Assembly (NCBI GenBank): GCA_019114945.1
Contig: DXEN01000008.1
Span: 1-41,659 of the forward strand
Length of the DNA stretch: 41,659 nucleotides
Reading direction: 5' to 3'
Source: Candidatus Parabacteroides intestinigallinarum
Lineage (GTDB): Bacteria > Bacteroidota > Bacteroidia > Bacteroidales > Tannerellaceae
Shown: piece after piece, positions 16,039 to 24,485 of the stretch
Layout of the letters: every line of letters starts with the position of its first letter
Numbering within the stretch: the first letter of the stretch is position 1
The notes under the pieces: model-generated
What the model was told of the DNA's origin: nothing
Database searches by the model: none
What the model saw: the letters and a program-made list of their open reading frames with translations, nothing else
Made by a program: the position numbers and the translations under genes

Positions 16039-18168
16039 ATGAGAAAGTTTTTTACGTTAAGTATTTTAGGCGCGGCTTGCCTCGCTTGGACAATGAACGC
16101 GGCTCCCCGCTCGGCGGAGGACGCGTTGCGAGTCGCCATATCGTTTTATCAGGAGCAAAGCTTGCTGCGCTCCGTCTCCGACGCGGATTTCCACTTGGTG
16201 TATACCGGCGAGAGCGATGGTTTGCGCTCCACATCCGAGCCGTATTATTATATCTATAATATAGGCGAGGACGGAGGTTTCGTGATGGTATCGGGCGACG
16301 ACCGGGTAGATGCGGTCATCGGTTATGGCCTATCCGGAGCGTTCGACCCTAACAAGATTCCGGCGAACATGGCGGGCTGGTTCAAGGAGTACGAGCGCCA
16401 GATCGACTACGCCCGCACGCTCCCGGAGCGGGTCTTCCCGGAGGCGAGCACCAAGGCCGCCGCGAGCGATTCCCTGCCGGACCGCGTCGAGCCTCTGATC
16501 ACGACCCAATGGGATCAATTAACCCCCTATAACCTGCTTTGCCCGATGGTGGGCTACCAGCGGACGCCGACCGGTTGCGGCGCTACGGCGATGGCGCAGA
16601 TTTTGAATTATCACAAATGGCCGGAACGAGCGACTGGAACAGGCTCTTACACCGTCCCAGAGTTGGGCGGCGACACGACTTACGTGGACCTGAGCCAATT
16701 CACCTTCGACTGGGCGAACATGGCAGACGTGTATGACGAGAACGCCACCACCGAACAGCGCGAAGCGGTGGCGGAATTGATGTTCGCCGCGGGTGCCGCT
16801 ATTAACATGGTGTATAGCACCACTTGGAGCTACTCTCAGTATAATCAGATATCGGAAGGATTTGTCACGCACATGGGTTACGATGAGAATCTGGCCTACT
16901 TGATGCGCAACTGCTATGACTCCGACTCTTGGGAGTCCACCATCAAGAAGGAATTGGCGGAGAAACGCCCGGTCTTCTACATGGCGCAATCCATTAGAGA
17001 CGGTCATTATTTCGTGTGCGACGGATATGTGAGCTCTCCGAGCCAAGGCGACTACTTCCACATCAATTGGGGATGGGGTGGCATGCGAAACAATTATTTC
17101 CGGTTGGATTTGCTGAACGAGTATGACGTGGAGGGTAACATGACCGGTTACTCGTGGGACCAGGTGGCTCTCGTGGGCATCCAGAAGCCGACCGACAGTT
17201 CTGAGCGAATCGAGAAGGTCGCGATGGTTCGGTTTGAGCCGGAAGAGGATTACATCGCACAAGGCAACACCTTGCACCTCAGCTACGATTATCAATACAG
17301 CGGTTCCATACCAACGCGCAGACTCCAGCATGGTTTTGCCATTTATACGGACAATGGCCAAGAGGTGGGAAGTTTGGAAAATGAACTAGAGATAATTCCT
17401 CAATACAATTATTGGTACAGAGAGCGTTGGAGGATAACCGACTTAAGGCTTGACCCCGGCACCTATAAAGTGCGCATGCTGTATCGTTTCGAGGGCGATG
17501 AGGAATGGAAGGAGATAACTCCGATGAAAGATGCCTTGCTGTTCGACTTTACGCTGACGGCCACGGAAGATAGGATTTTCTGGGACTCCACAAACCGTAT
17601 CCTGACGGGCGACCCCGTCCAGATGGAGCGTTCCGACTTACCGGCCTATACTTGGTTCGCCACGAGCACGCTACGCAACAGTGCGCCCGATGAGACACAG
17701 GCCTCACTCTTGATGCACATATTCTCGAGCACGATAGACGCCATGTTCTACGCGGCAGGCGTATATCTCGACGCAGGGGCGGCGGAGACGGTGGAAATCC
17801 CGCTCACCATCCAGCTGGAGCCGGGCGAGTACACGGCAGAGTTGGTCGCCTCGAATCTTGCGGACACCTATACATATCCCATAGAGGGCACCCGCACGAC
17901 CTTCACCGTTTCGGAGGAGCCGACCGCCAACGAGAGCATCTCCGGCCCGACGGGCGGCGTGAGCGTCCGCGTGGAGGGCGACCGGCTGAGGGTGGAATCC
18001 GCGGCTGAGGTGCGCGAGGTGCGGCTGTTCGACATCACGGGGCGGCAAGTGGCCGTCGGGCAAGGCCCGGAGGTCTCCCTGACAGGTGTCGCGGCGGGTG
18101 TTTACATCGTCCGTGCCGTGACGGACGAGGAGACGCTCACCCGCAAGGTGCTCATCGGGCAGCGGTAG
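16039..18168 (+). CDS. Streptopain-like C10 cysteine protease with sorting domain (copy 1)
   Basis: The 709-residue secreted protease has a signal peptide (1-21), a Spi-like inhibitory prodomain (about 22-140), a C10 papain-fold catalytic domain (about 150-375), beta-sandwich regions (about 385-620), and a C-terminal sorting domain (about 640-709, RLFDITGRQ...AAGVYIVR...RKVLIG) of the type IX secretion type. The catalytic residues are visible: oxyanion Gln in TTQWDQ (Gln157), Cys180 in PTGCGATAMAQ, His323 in GHYFVCDGY, and the conserved INWGWGG at 342-348. Family members such as SpeB and B. fragilis fragipain mature by cleavage of the prodomain; here the junction is around 140-150. It has its own promoter and is followed 84 nt later by a paralogue with its own promoter. 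It is likely exported to the cell surface or medium to cut host or bacterial proteins. Confidence 0.92.
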   Translation: MRKFFTLSILGAACLAWTMNAAPRSAEDALRVAISFYQEQSLLRSVSDADFHLVYTGESDGLRSTSEPYYYIYNIGEDGGFVMVSGDDRVDAVIGYGLSGAFDPNKIPANMAGWFKEYERQIDYARTLPERVFPEASTKAAASDSLPDRVEPLITTQWDQLTPYNLLCPMVGYQRTPTGCGATAMAQILNYHKWPERATGTGSYTVPELGGDTTYVDLSQFTFDWANMADVYDENATTEQREAVAELMFAAGAAINMVYSTTWSYSQYNQISEGFVTHMGYDENLAYLMRNCYDSDSWESTIKKELAEKRPVFYMAQSIRDGHYFVCDGYVSSPSQGDYFHINWGWGGMRNNYFRLDLLNEYDVEGNMTGYSWDQVALVGIQKPTDSSERIEKVAMVRFEPEEDYIAQGNTLHLSYDYQYSGSIPTRRLQHGFAIYTDNGQEVGSLENELEIIPQYNYWYRERWRITDLRLDPGTYKVRMLYRFEGDEEWKEITPMKDALLFDFTLTATEDRIFWDSTNRILTGDPVQMERSDLPAYTWFATSTLRNSAPDETQASLLMHIFSSTIDAMFYAAGVYLDAGAAETVEIPLTIQLEPGEYTAELVASNLADTYTYPIEGTRTTFTVSEEPTANESISGPTGGVSVRVEGDRLRVESAAEVREVRLFDITGRQVAVGQGPEVSLTGVAAGVYIVRAVTDEETLTRKVLIGQR

Positions 18169-18201
18169 CGGCGCGGGGGCGTTCATTTTCGGAGACAATC
18201 A

Positions 18202-18233
18202 TTTGGCGTAATGAATCATAAATCCTAATTTTG
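18202..18233 (+). promoter_or_regulatory. Promoter of the second C10 protease
   Basis: TTTG at 18202-18205 and TAATTTTG at 18226-18233 with a 20-nt spacer match the Bacteroidetes consensus on both elements. The transcription start is predicted near 18240, 13-19 nt before the start codon. The paralogues can therefore be transcribed separately. Confidence 0.7.
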
Positions 18234-18252
18234 TCTCACTTACAAGAAAGAA

Positions 18253-20382
18253 ATGCTTATGAACAGGAAATTGACCTTGAGTGTGCTGGGGGCGGCCTGC
18301 CTCGCCCTGACCGTGGGCGCCAAATCCCGCTCGGCGGTGGAGGCGCTGGAGATCGCACGGACGTTCTACGAGGGGCAGAGCCTCTTGAGGGCGGTGGCGG
18401 AGCAGGACTTCCGGCTGGTCTATACAGGCGGCGGGAGCGACCTTCGCTCGGCCGCCGAGCCCTATTACTATATCTATAACGTCGGCGAGGACGGCGGCTT
18501 CGTGATGGTCTCCGGCGACGACCGGGTGGCGTCCGTCATCGGCTACGCCCTGAGCGGATCGTTCGACCCGGCGGATATGCCGGACAACATGAAGGGCTGG
18601 TTCGAGGAGTACGAGCGCCAGATCGACTACGCCCGCACGCTCCCGGAGCGGGTCTTCCCGGAGGCGAGCACCAAGGCCGCCGCAAGCGATTCCCTGCCGA
18701 ACCGCGTCGAGCCGCTGATCACGACCCAATGGGATCAAGGGGAGCCGTACAACCTGCTTTGCCCGGAGATAAACGGACAACGGGCATTGACCGGATGCGG
18801 AGCGACCGCTATGGCGCAAATCTTGAATTACTATCAATGGCCGGAGAAGGCGACCGGCAAGGGTTATTACATCATCCCGGAACTGGGCACGGATACGATA
18901 TGGGTCGACCTTAGCCAATATACTTTCAATTGGGCGAACATGGCGGATATATACGACGAGAATTCCACGCCGGAGCAACGCGAGGCGGTAGCGGAGTTGA
19001 TGGCCGCCGCGGGAGTCTCTGTCGGCATGAGATACGGCTCCCAGGCCAGTAGCTCTTTAACTGATCCTATTCTCAACGGGTTCATCCGGCATATGGGATT
19101 CGACGAGAAGAGCGTGGCGTACGTAAAACGCTCTTTTTTCGACTCGAATAGTTGGTATACGCTCCTAAAGGAAGAATTGGCGGCCGGAAGGCCGATTTAT
19201 CACGTTGGGCGATCCATCACCGGTGGACATGCCTTTATTTGCGATGGCTACATAGATTCTCCGGACGATTCTTTCTTCCACATCAATTGGGGTTGGGGAG
19301 GAAATGGAGATAACTATTTCAAGCTGGATTTACTGAACGAGTACGATACCTCCGGACATCTCGCCGGATACTCGTGGGATCAATCCGCCATAATCGGCCT
19401 CCAAAAGCCGACCGAACAGTCCGAACCCTTCGAGAAGGTGGGCATGAAGGGCTTCAAGCCTGAGAAAGAGTCTATCGCGCAAGGCGATACGTTGCGATTC
19501 ACCTATTATTATCAGTATATCGGTTCGCTTTCCACGAAATCGATCGAGCATGGGTATGCCCTTCTCAAGGATGGAAAGGATACCGTAAGACACGAGACAA
19601 TGACATCCGAGGCGCTTCCAATGGATTATTGGGAATACGTTGATCAGGAAATCCATGATTTGCATCTTGATCCCGGTACGTACGAGTTACGTCTTTTCTA
19701 CCGTATGGAAGACGAAGAGGAATGGAAAGCGATGACACCCACGAAAGATGCCATACGGTTCGATTTCACGCTGACCGCTACCGACGATCGAATTTATTGG
19801 AACGCCGATGCCCGCTCGCTTTCCGGAACACCTGTCGAGATGATACGCCAGGAGAACAACCCTATATTTACGTGGCTCATCAAGACGACGCTTTATAATG
19901 AGTCGGATACCGAGGAAACACAAGCCATTCTGTCGGCACATATCACCTCCGACGCGATGAATCTGGACACGGTTCCCAACGTAGGGGGCGTTTATCTGTC
20001 TCCCTCGGAGACACTCACCATATGGTATCCGTTTACGATCCCATTAGAGCCGGGCGAGTATACGATTGAGTTATTAGCCAACGATGAGATAAAAGCTTAT
20101 ACCTACGCGATAGAAGGCACCCGCTCCACCTTTACGGTGGACGACCTGACCGCTACGGAAGCGATCGAGGCGAATACCACGACGGTCAACCAGTCCGGCG
20201 ACCGCCTGATAATCCGCACGGATGAAGTTGTCCAAGCCATCCGTTTGTACGACCGCTCAGGCCGCTTGGTACGTACGGGTGATGAGGCGGCACTTTCCAT
20301 CTCCGGCCTGCCCGCGGGCATCTATGTCGTCAGTGTAGAGACCCCGTCGGGGTGCATCACGCGGAAAGTGAAGATTCAATAA
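18253..20382 (+). CDS. Streptopain-like C10 cysteine protease with sorting domain (copy 2)
   Basis: This 709-residue paralogue of the preceding gene has the same layout: signal peptide (about 1-23), prodomain, C10 domain with Gln159 in TTQWDQ, Cys182 in LTGCGATAMAQ, His326 in GGHAFICDGY and INWGWGG at 345-351, beta-sandwich region, and a C-terminal sorting domain (RLYDRSGRLV...LPAGIYVV...RKVKI). The start may be the ATG at 18253 or the one at 18259 (MNRKLTLS), which aligns better with the first copy. Overall the two proteins are diverged, but a 138-nt stretch across the prodomain/mature junction is 97% identical at the DNA level. The catalytic set is complete, so both copies look active. The beta-sandwich regions are the most different and may set the target or the partner. 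Confidence 0.92.
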   Translation: MLMNRKLTLSVLGAACLALTVGAKSRSAVEALEIARTFYEGQSLLRAVAEQDFRLVYTGGGSDLRSAAEPYYYIYNVGEDGGFVMVSGDDRVASVIGYALSGSFDPADMPDNMKGWFEEYERQIDYARTLPERVFPEASTKAAASDSLPNRVEPLITTQWDQGEPYNLLCPEINGQRALTGCGATAMAQILNYYQWPEKATGKGYYIIPELGTDTIWVDLSQYTFNWANMADIYDENSTPEQREAVAELMAAAGVSVGMRYGSQASSSLTDPILNGFIRHMGFDEKSVAYVKRSFFDSNSWYTLLKEELAAGRPIYHVGRSITGGHAFICDGYIDSPDDSFFHINWGWGGNGDNYFKLDLLNEYDTSGHLAGYSWDQSAIIGLQKPTEQSEPFEKVGMKGFKPEKESIAQGDTLRFTYYYQYIGSLSTKSIEHGYALLKDGKDTVRHETMTSEALPMDYWEYVDQEIHDLHLDPGTYELRLFYRMEDEEEWKAMTPTKDAIRFDFTLTATDDRIYWNADARSLSGTPVEMIRQENNPIFTWLIKTTLYNESDTEETQAILSAHITSDAMNLDTVPNVGGVYLSPSETLTIWYPFTIPLEPGEYTIELLANDEIKAYTYAIEGTRSTFTVDDLTATEAIEANTTTVNQSGDRLIIRTDEVVQAIRLYDRSGRLVRTGDEAALSISGLPAGIYVVSVETPSGCITRKVKIQ

Positions 20383-20390
20383 TAAATACA

Positions 20391-20466
20391 GATCACGAAC
20401 TATGAGTTACGATTTATGGATGCGCGCCAAAGCATGACAATAAATCGTGACTCATAGCTCGTAACC
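20391..20466. repeat. Imperfect 27-nt inverted repeat (possible terminator or REP-like element)
   Basis: The arms at 20391-20417 and 20440-20466 agree at 23 of 27 positions (core CTATGAGTNACGATTTAT) around a 22-nt loop. It lies between the second protease and the lipoprotein gene. There is no T-run on either side, so it is a poor intrinsic terminator. No TAnnTTTG box was seen before the lipoprotein gene. Confidence 0.55.
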
Positions 20467-20482
20467 CATAATTCATAAAAGC

Positions 20483-21019
20483 ATGAGACAAGCGATAGCT
20501 ATTTGTTTAATGGCCGCCATCGGCGGAAACCTAAGTTGCTCCTCCGGGAAACGGACCGCCTCCGGTGAGGCAAGCGATAACGGAGTGGCAAACGTCGCGA
20601 CGGTTTCCTCCGGGACGATCTCCAGGCAACCTTCCGCACCTACGCAAGCCGGACCGCCCGTGGTGGTTTACAAGACCACGAAAGACTATAGCCGCAACGT
20701 CCCGGTCGGCTTGAGTGCGGACGGCACGCGGGTCGTATCCTATCCGGCGGTGAGCGACGTACGTAGATTACCTTATCCCACGCCTCTCGCGAACGGATAC
20801 CTGTTGGATAACCGAGGCATCGGGCATAACGTAGCGTTCTTGTCTTACACATACGAGGAGTACGCCGCGTTACCCGCCACGCCTTCCCCCGAGGAGTTGC
20901 TGGAGAAAGTAATCGACAAACACCCACTTCTGGAGATTCATTTCCTGGGCAACCGATATCAATACAAGGATATCATTCGGGAACTGAACGAACGCATCGA
21001 GGCCGGTGAGCTCCGATGA
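20483..21019 (+). CDS. Putative lipoprotein of unknown function
   Basis: The 178-residue product has a lipoprotein signal peptide ending in GNLSC (Cys19), followed by a low-complexity Ser/Gly/Pro-rich linker (about 20-60). A compact C-terminal part (about 61-178) has YKTTKDYSRNVPVGLS and a terminal helix DIIRELNERIEAGELR. I do not recognise the family. It follows the two C10 proteases on the same strand after 100 nt. Some C10 loci encode a dedicated inhibitor next to the protease (Spi in streptococci, Bfi in B. fragilis), but this sequence shows no clear likeness to those, so such a role is only a guess. Confidence 0.75.
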   Translation: MRQAIAICLMAAIGGNLSCSSGKRTASGEASDNGVANVATVSSGTISRQPSAPTQAGPPVVVYKTTKDYSRNVPVGLSADGTRVVSYPAVSDVRRLPYPTPLANGYLLDNRGIGHNVAFLSYTYEEYAALPATPSPEELLEKVIDKHPLLEIHFLGNRYQYKDIIRELNERIEAGELR

Positions 21020-21064
21020 GCGAATGACCTCCACACCTATGGAGAAGAGGAGAAAAAGCTTCGA

Positions 21065-21145
21065 TTTCCTTCGGGAGAAATAAACTTTTCTTCCGAAGGA
21101 AATTGTTTTTTCCTTCGAAGGAAATGGAAATTCCCTTCGGAGGTA
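21065..21145. repeat. Array of four 22-bp palindromic repeats
   Basis: Palindromes related to TTTCCTTCGAAGGAAA start at 21065, 21087, 21109 and about 21131, a period of 22 bp. The third is a perfect 16-bp palindrome; the others carry one or more mismatches. The array sits between the lipoprotein gene and the promoter of the LPS operon. Confidence 0.7.
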
Positions 21146-21178
21146 TGAAAAAATCATAAATCATAAATCAGAATTGCG

Positions 21179-21186
21179 TATCTTTG
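21179..21186 (+). promoter_or_regulatory. -7 box of the DUF4254/LPS operon
   Basis: TATCTTTG matches TAnnTTTG. It predicts a start near 21193 and a 25-nt leader. The -33 element is not clear; the region upstream is a run of ATCATAA repeats. Confidence 0.5.
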
Positions 21187-21217
21187 CCCAAGTATTCACA
21201 GCAGAAAAGAGAATTAT

Positions 21218-21823
21218 ATGAACTTCAGCGAACAATGTTTCCGGATTTTCGAGCAGGCAACGAAAGCCTATCACGAGACCAATAGCGTGGACGCGACGGT
21301 GCATAACCCGTACCCGGTCAAGAGCATCGAGTTTTATCTATACTTGAAAAACTGGATCGATGCCGTGCAATGGCATTTGGAAGACATCATCCGCGACCCG
21401 GCGATCGATCCGGTGAAAGCGCTCACCATCAAACGGCGCATCGATAAGTCGAACCAAGACCGGACGGATTTGGTGGAGCTGATTGATAGTTTCTTCCTCG
21501 ATAAATACAAACACGTGAAAGTCGCCCCGAACGCCACGATCAATACGGAAAGCCCCGCCTGGGCGGTCGACCGCCTATCGATCCTCACGCTGAAGATTTA
21601 CCACATGCGCGAGGAGGTAGAACGCGCCGACGCGACTCCGGAGCATAAAGAGCGATGCGAGCGGAAACTGGCGGTGTTGCTGGAGCAGAAAAAGGATTTA
21701 TCCCTCGCCTTGGACCAATTGCTGACCGACATCCACGATGGCAAAAAATACATGAAGGTCTATAAGCAAATGAAGATGTATAACGATCCCTCGTTAAATC
21801 CTGTTTTGTACGGCAAGAAATAA
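21218..21823 (+). CDS. DUF4254 family protein
   Basis: This 201-residue soluble, mostly helical protein carries the features of the DUF4254 family: an N-terminal YPVKSIEFYLYLKNWIDAVQWHLED, a central RIDKSNQDRTDLVELID, and a C-terminal ...KVYKQMKMYNDPSLNPVLY. The family has no assigned enzymatic activity. In Bacteroidetes it is found next to GT9 heptosyltransferase-like genes, as here: the next gene starts on the last base of this stop codon (TAATG). That coupling suggests a role in LPS or surface glycan assembly, but the role is not known. It is the first gene of a four-gene operon. Confidence 0.85.
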   Translation: MNFSEQCFRIFEQATKAYHETNSVDATVHNPYPVKSIEFYLYLKNWIDAVQWHLEDIIRDPAIDPVKALTIKRRIDKSNQDRTDLVELIDSFFLDKYKHVKVAPNATINTESPAWAVDRLSILTLKIYHMREEVERADATPEHKERCERKLAVLLEQKKDLSLALDQLLTDIHDGKKYMKVYKQMKMYNDPSLNPVLYGKK

Positions 21824-22857
21824 TGGCAAAGATATTAGTGATACGACTTTCCGCCATCGGCGACGTAGCGATGACCGTTCCCGTGATTTATTCCGCCGCC
21901 CGGGCCAACCCGGAGGACTCGTTTACGGTGCTGACGCAGGCGTTCCTGATTCCGTTATTCATGCATCGGCCGGCGAACGTAGAGGTAATGGGCATCAATA
22001 CGAAAACCACGGAAAAGCGTCTTCTGGGATTGCTCCGTTTTACCTCGGCCTTGGTAAAGTATGATTTCGACCTCGTGCTGGACTTGCACGACGTGTTGCG
22101 TACGATCGTGATCCGCACGGCGCTCCGTCTGGAAGGGAAGCGGGTGTTCGTGGTCGATAAGGCCCGGAAAGAGCGAGCGCGCCTGACCGCAATGCGGCAT
22201 AAGAATCTTCAACCTCTTCGCTCGGTGATCGACCGTTATGCGGATGTGTTCCGCAAGGCCGGACTCGCTTACGAGGAATCGTTCACGTCCTTGTTCGCCG
22301 ATGCTGCGCCCGACCTCTCAGCCTTGGAGTCGTTAGTGGGAGCTAAAAAGGGCGTATGGATTGGCATCGCCCCCTTCGCGAAGCACCGGGGCAAGATTTA
22401 TCCGGTGGATGAGATGGAACAGGTAATGGACCAACTCGCCCGCCGCGAGGAGGTTACGATTTTCCTTTTTGGCGGTCGGGGCTATGAGGAGGCGATTTTG
22501 GACCAATGGGCATACGAGCACGAGCGGGTGATCAGCGTCGTAGGGAAATATACGCTGGATCAGGAGCTGGCGTTGATTAGTCAATTAGATTTGTTGATTT
22601 GCATGGATTCGGCGAATATGCATTTCGCCTCGTTGGTGGGTACGCGAGTGCTGTCCATTTGGGGCGCGACACATCCATACGCGGGATTTTATGGGTATCA
22701 TCAAGACCCGGCCGATTGCGTACAGACGAACTTGCCTTGCCGGCCTTGTTCGGTGTTCGGCGAGAAACCATGCGCACGGGGCGATTGGGCTTGCATGAGC
22801 CAAATTAAGCCGGAACGAATCGTGGCGCAAGTACTCACTTCCCTTAACTTGGCATGA
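21823..22857 (+). CDS. Glycosyltransferase family 9 (heptosyltransferase-like)
   Basis: The 344-residue protein has the GT-B fold layout of GT9/ADP-heptose:LPS heptosyltransferases. The N-terminus ILVIRLSAIGDVAMTVPVI is the typical RxSxxGDxxxxxP motif. The C-terminal half has the donor-site pattern ICMDSANMHFASLVGTRVLSIWGATHP (compare D-SG-MH-A---G-P-----G-T-P). Cysteines cluster near the end (CRPCSVFGEKPCARGDWACM). It probably adds a sugar to lipid A/LPS core in the cytoplasm; the donor sugar is not certain. It overlaps DUF4254 by 1 nt and lies 4 nt before the outer membrane protein gene. Confidence 0.9.
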   Translation: MAKILVIRLSAIGDVAMTVPVIYSAARANPEDSFTVLTQAFLIPLFMHRPANVEVMGINTKTTEKRLLGLLRFTSALVKYDFDLVLDLHDVLRTIVIRTALRLEGKRVFVVDKARKERARLTAMRHKNLQPLRSVIDRYADVFRKAGLAYEESFTSLFADAAPDLSALESLVGAKKGVWIGIAPFAKHRGKIYPVDEMEQVMDQLARREEVTIFLFGGRGYEEAILDQWAYEHERVISVVGKYTLDQELALISQLDLLICMDSANMHFASLVGTRVLSIWGATHPYAGFYGYHQDPADCVQTNLPCRPCSVFGEKPCARGDWACMSQIKPERIVAQVLTSLNLA

Positions 22858-22861
22858 CCGG

Positions 22862-23749
22862 ATGAAAAAGCGATTAAACAGATGTAAGGCTTCTTGGTCG
22901 CTCCGTATCGCCTTGATCGCGTGTTTATGGGGTATCGCCTCGCTTCCCGCGCAGGCATTGAGTTGGTGGGAGAAAGTGGACTACCTGACCTACTCACCCC
23001 GTTACTTCGGGCCGAACGCTTTCCCGATACCGGAATTGGTCGGGGCGGACTTGTCGAGACGTTGGGAGGTTGAATTACGGGGTGAATACCATACGATGAC
23101 CGGCGACCAGACAAAGGATGTCTTCCTGCGTTTGTACATCCCTGTCGTGAAAGGACGGGTAGGCGTGAATATCAGCTGGGTGTTCCAGGAATGGTATGAG
23201 ATGTCGCCGGAGGTGCGCGACGAGCGCTACGCCGTGGAACAGAAACCACCTATCGCATGCCGGGGTGACGTGATTTTTAATTTCTACTTCCAGGCGCTCC
23301 GGAGCGAGAAGTGGATGGATATCATGTTGAGCGCCAACCTGAAGACAGCCAGTGGAGGTCGCTTATGCGACGCCCGTTATACGGATGCCGCCTCGTATTG
23401 GTTCGATGCGAATATCGGGCGCACGCTTTGGCGACGTGCCGACGTGAACGCCTCGCTCCGTGTGCAGGCCTTGGCGGGCTTCTATTGTTATATGACCAAC
23501 GATATCGTACACCGGCAAAACGATGCTATCTCGTATGGGGCCGGCGTACGGGCCACGTACCGGAATTTCTCGCTCGATTGCGATTACGCGGGTTTCCGAG
23601 GTTATCAGCACAACGGCGACAAACCGATGATCCTGCGGACCAAGTTGAATTACGAAATCAAGAAGAACATTATCTCTTTCCAATATCGGCATGGCATGAA
23701 GGACTATCTATACGATAGCTACTCATTGGGTTACATCCGGTGTTTTTAA
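22862..23749 (+). CDS. Putative outer membrane beta-barrel protein
   Basis: The 295-residue product starts with a signal peptide (about 1-33, cleavage near ASLPAQA). The mature part alternates polar and aromatic residues in likely transmembrane strands (WEVELRGEYHTM, RVGVNISWVFQEWY, VIFNFYFQAL, YGAGVRATYRNFSLDCDYAGF, IISFQYRHGM). It ends in a phenylalanine (SLGYIRCF), as expected for a BAM-inserted barrel. No named family was recognised. Its position inside an LPS core operon, 4 nt after GT9 and 31 nt before the LPS kinase, suggests a part in outer membrane or LPS biology, which is inferred from context only. Confidence 0.75.
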   Translation: MKKRLNRCKASWSLRIALIACLWGIASLPAQALSWWEKVDYLTYSPRYFGPNAFPIPELVGADLSRRWEVELRGEYHTMTGDQTKDVFLRLYIPVVKGRVGVNISWVFQEWYEMSPEVRDERYAVEQKPPIACRGDVIFNFYFQALRSEKWMDIMLSANLKTASGGRLCDARYTDAASYWFDANIGRTLWRRADVNASLRVQALAGFYCYMTNDIVHRQNDAISYGAGVRATYRNFSLDCDYAGFRGYQHNGDKPMILRTKLNYEIKKNIISFQYRHGMKDYLYDSYSLGYIRCF

Positions 23750-23765
23750 GAGCGGCGCTTAGAGT

Positions 23766-23772
23766 AAGGAGG
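23766..23772 (+). promoter_or_regulatory. Strong Shine-Dalgarno site before the LPS kinase gene
   Basis: AAGGAGG lies 8 nt before the ATG at 23781. Such a complete site is uncommon in Bacteroidetes and fixes this start. Confidence 0.7.
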
Positions 23773-23780
23773 AACATTTA

Positions 23781-24485
23781 ATGAGGAGGATAGTTATCAA
23801 TCCATCGTATGGCGAGTTGACGGAATTCATCCATGCGCTTCCGGCCTCGTTCGAGTTTCAGGGCGAGGTGATTTTTCAGGGCAGGAACGTATTGAAACGT
23901 TTCTGGGCAGGCGGTCGTTCGCTGATCGTGAAGCGCTTCCGGCGCCCTCATTGGCTTAATCGGTTCGTTTACGTCACCTTGCGCGCTTCCAAGGCAGCTC
24001 GTTCCTACCGGAACGGAATGCGGCTGGAGGAATGGGGCATACGAACGCCCGCTCCGGTAGCTTATATAGAGGAACGCTATTGCGGATTGACCGATTCCTA
24101 TTATATCACGCTCGAGGAACGGGGAATGCGGGAAATCCGTTGCTTTTGCCCGGGTTATTGGAAAGGCGAGCCACTCGAGGTGCTGGATGCCTTTGGCGAA
24201 TACTCGGCGCGGCTCCATCAACGAGGGGTGCTGCATAAGGATTACTCACCGGGCAATATTCTTTTCAATAGCGAGGATGGACGGATCGAATTTTCCTTGG
24301 TCGATATCAATCGGATGCGTTTTGGCCCCGTTACCGAGGAAGAAGGCTATCAAAACTTAAGCCGGCTTTGGTTCGATAACGCTTCCTATCAGCGGGTCGC
24401 TTATGCCTACGCACGGGAAGCGGGAATCGCCCCCGAACACGCTTGGGAAAGAATCCGATGGTATAAAGACAAGTTCATGCGTTAA
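23781..24485 (+). CDS. LPS core kinase (Kdo/WaaP-like family)
   Basis: The 234-residue cytoplasmic protein has a minimal protein-kinase fold. An ATP-binding Lys51 lies in LIVKRF, the catalytic loop is LHKDYSPGNILF (Asp154, Asn159), and the metal-binding Asp175 is in SLVDINRMRF. This arrangement is that of the lipopolysaccharide kinase (Kdo/WaaP) family, which phosphorylates a core sugar of LPS with ATP. The acceptor sugar cannot be told from the sequence. It is the last gene of the operon DUF4254-GT9-OMP-kinase and converges with the GT-like gene on the other strand, overlapping it by 11 nt. Confidence 0.88.
   Translation: MRRIVINPSYGELTEFIHALPASFEFQGEVIFQGRNVLKRFWAGGRSLIVKRFRRPHWLNRFVYVTLRASKAARSYRNGMRLEEWGIRTPAPVAYIEERYCGLTDSYYITLEERGMREIRCFCPGYWKGEPLEVLDAFGEYSARLHQRGVLHKDYSPGNILFNSEDGRIEFSLVDINRMRFGPVTEEEGYQNLSRLWFDNASYQRVAYAYAREAGIAPEHAWERIRWYKDKFMR

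Noticed and set aside
16519-17361. 280-codon minus-strand open frame within the first C10 protease
   Set aside because: Antisense to the catalytic domain whose motifs are intact on the plus strand.
20483-21019. Dedicated C10 protease inhibitor (Spi/Bfi-like)
   Set aside because: It is a lipoprotein next to the proteases, but no sequence likeness to the prodomain or known inhibitors could be seen.
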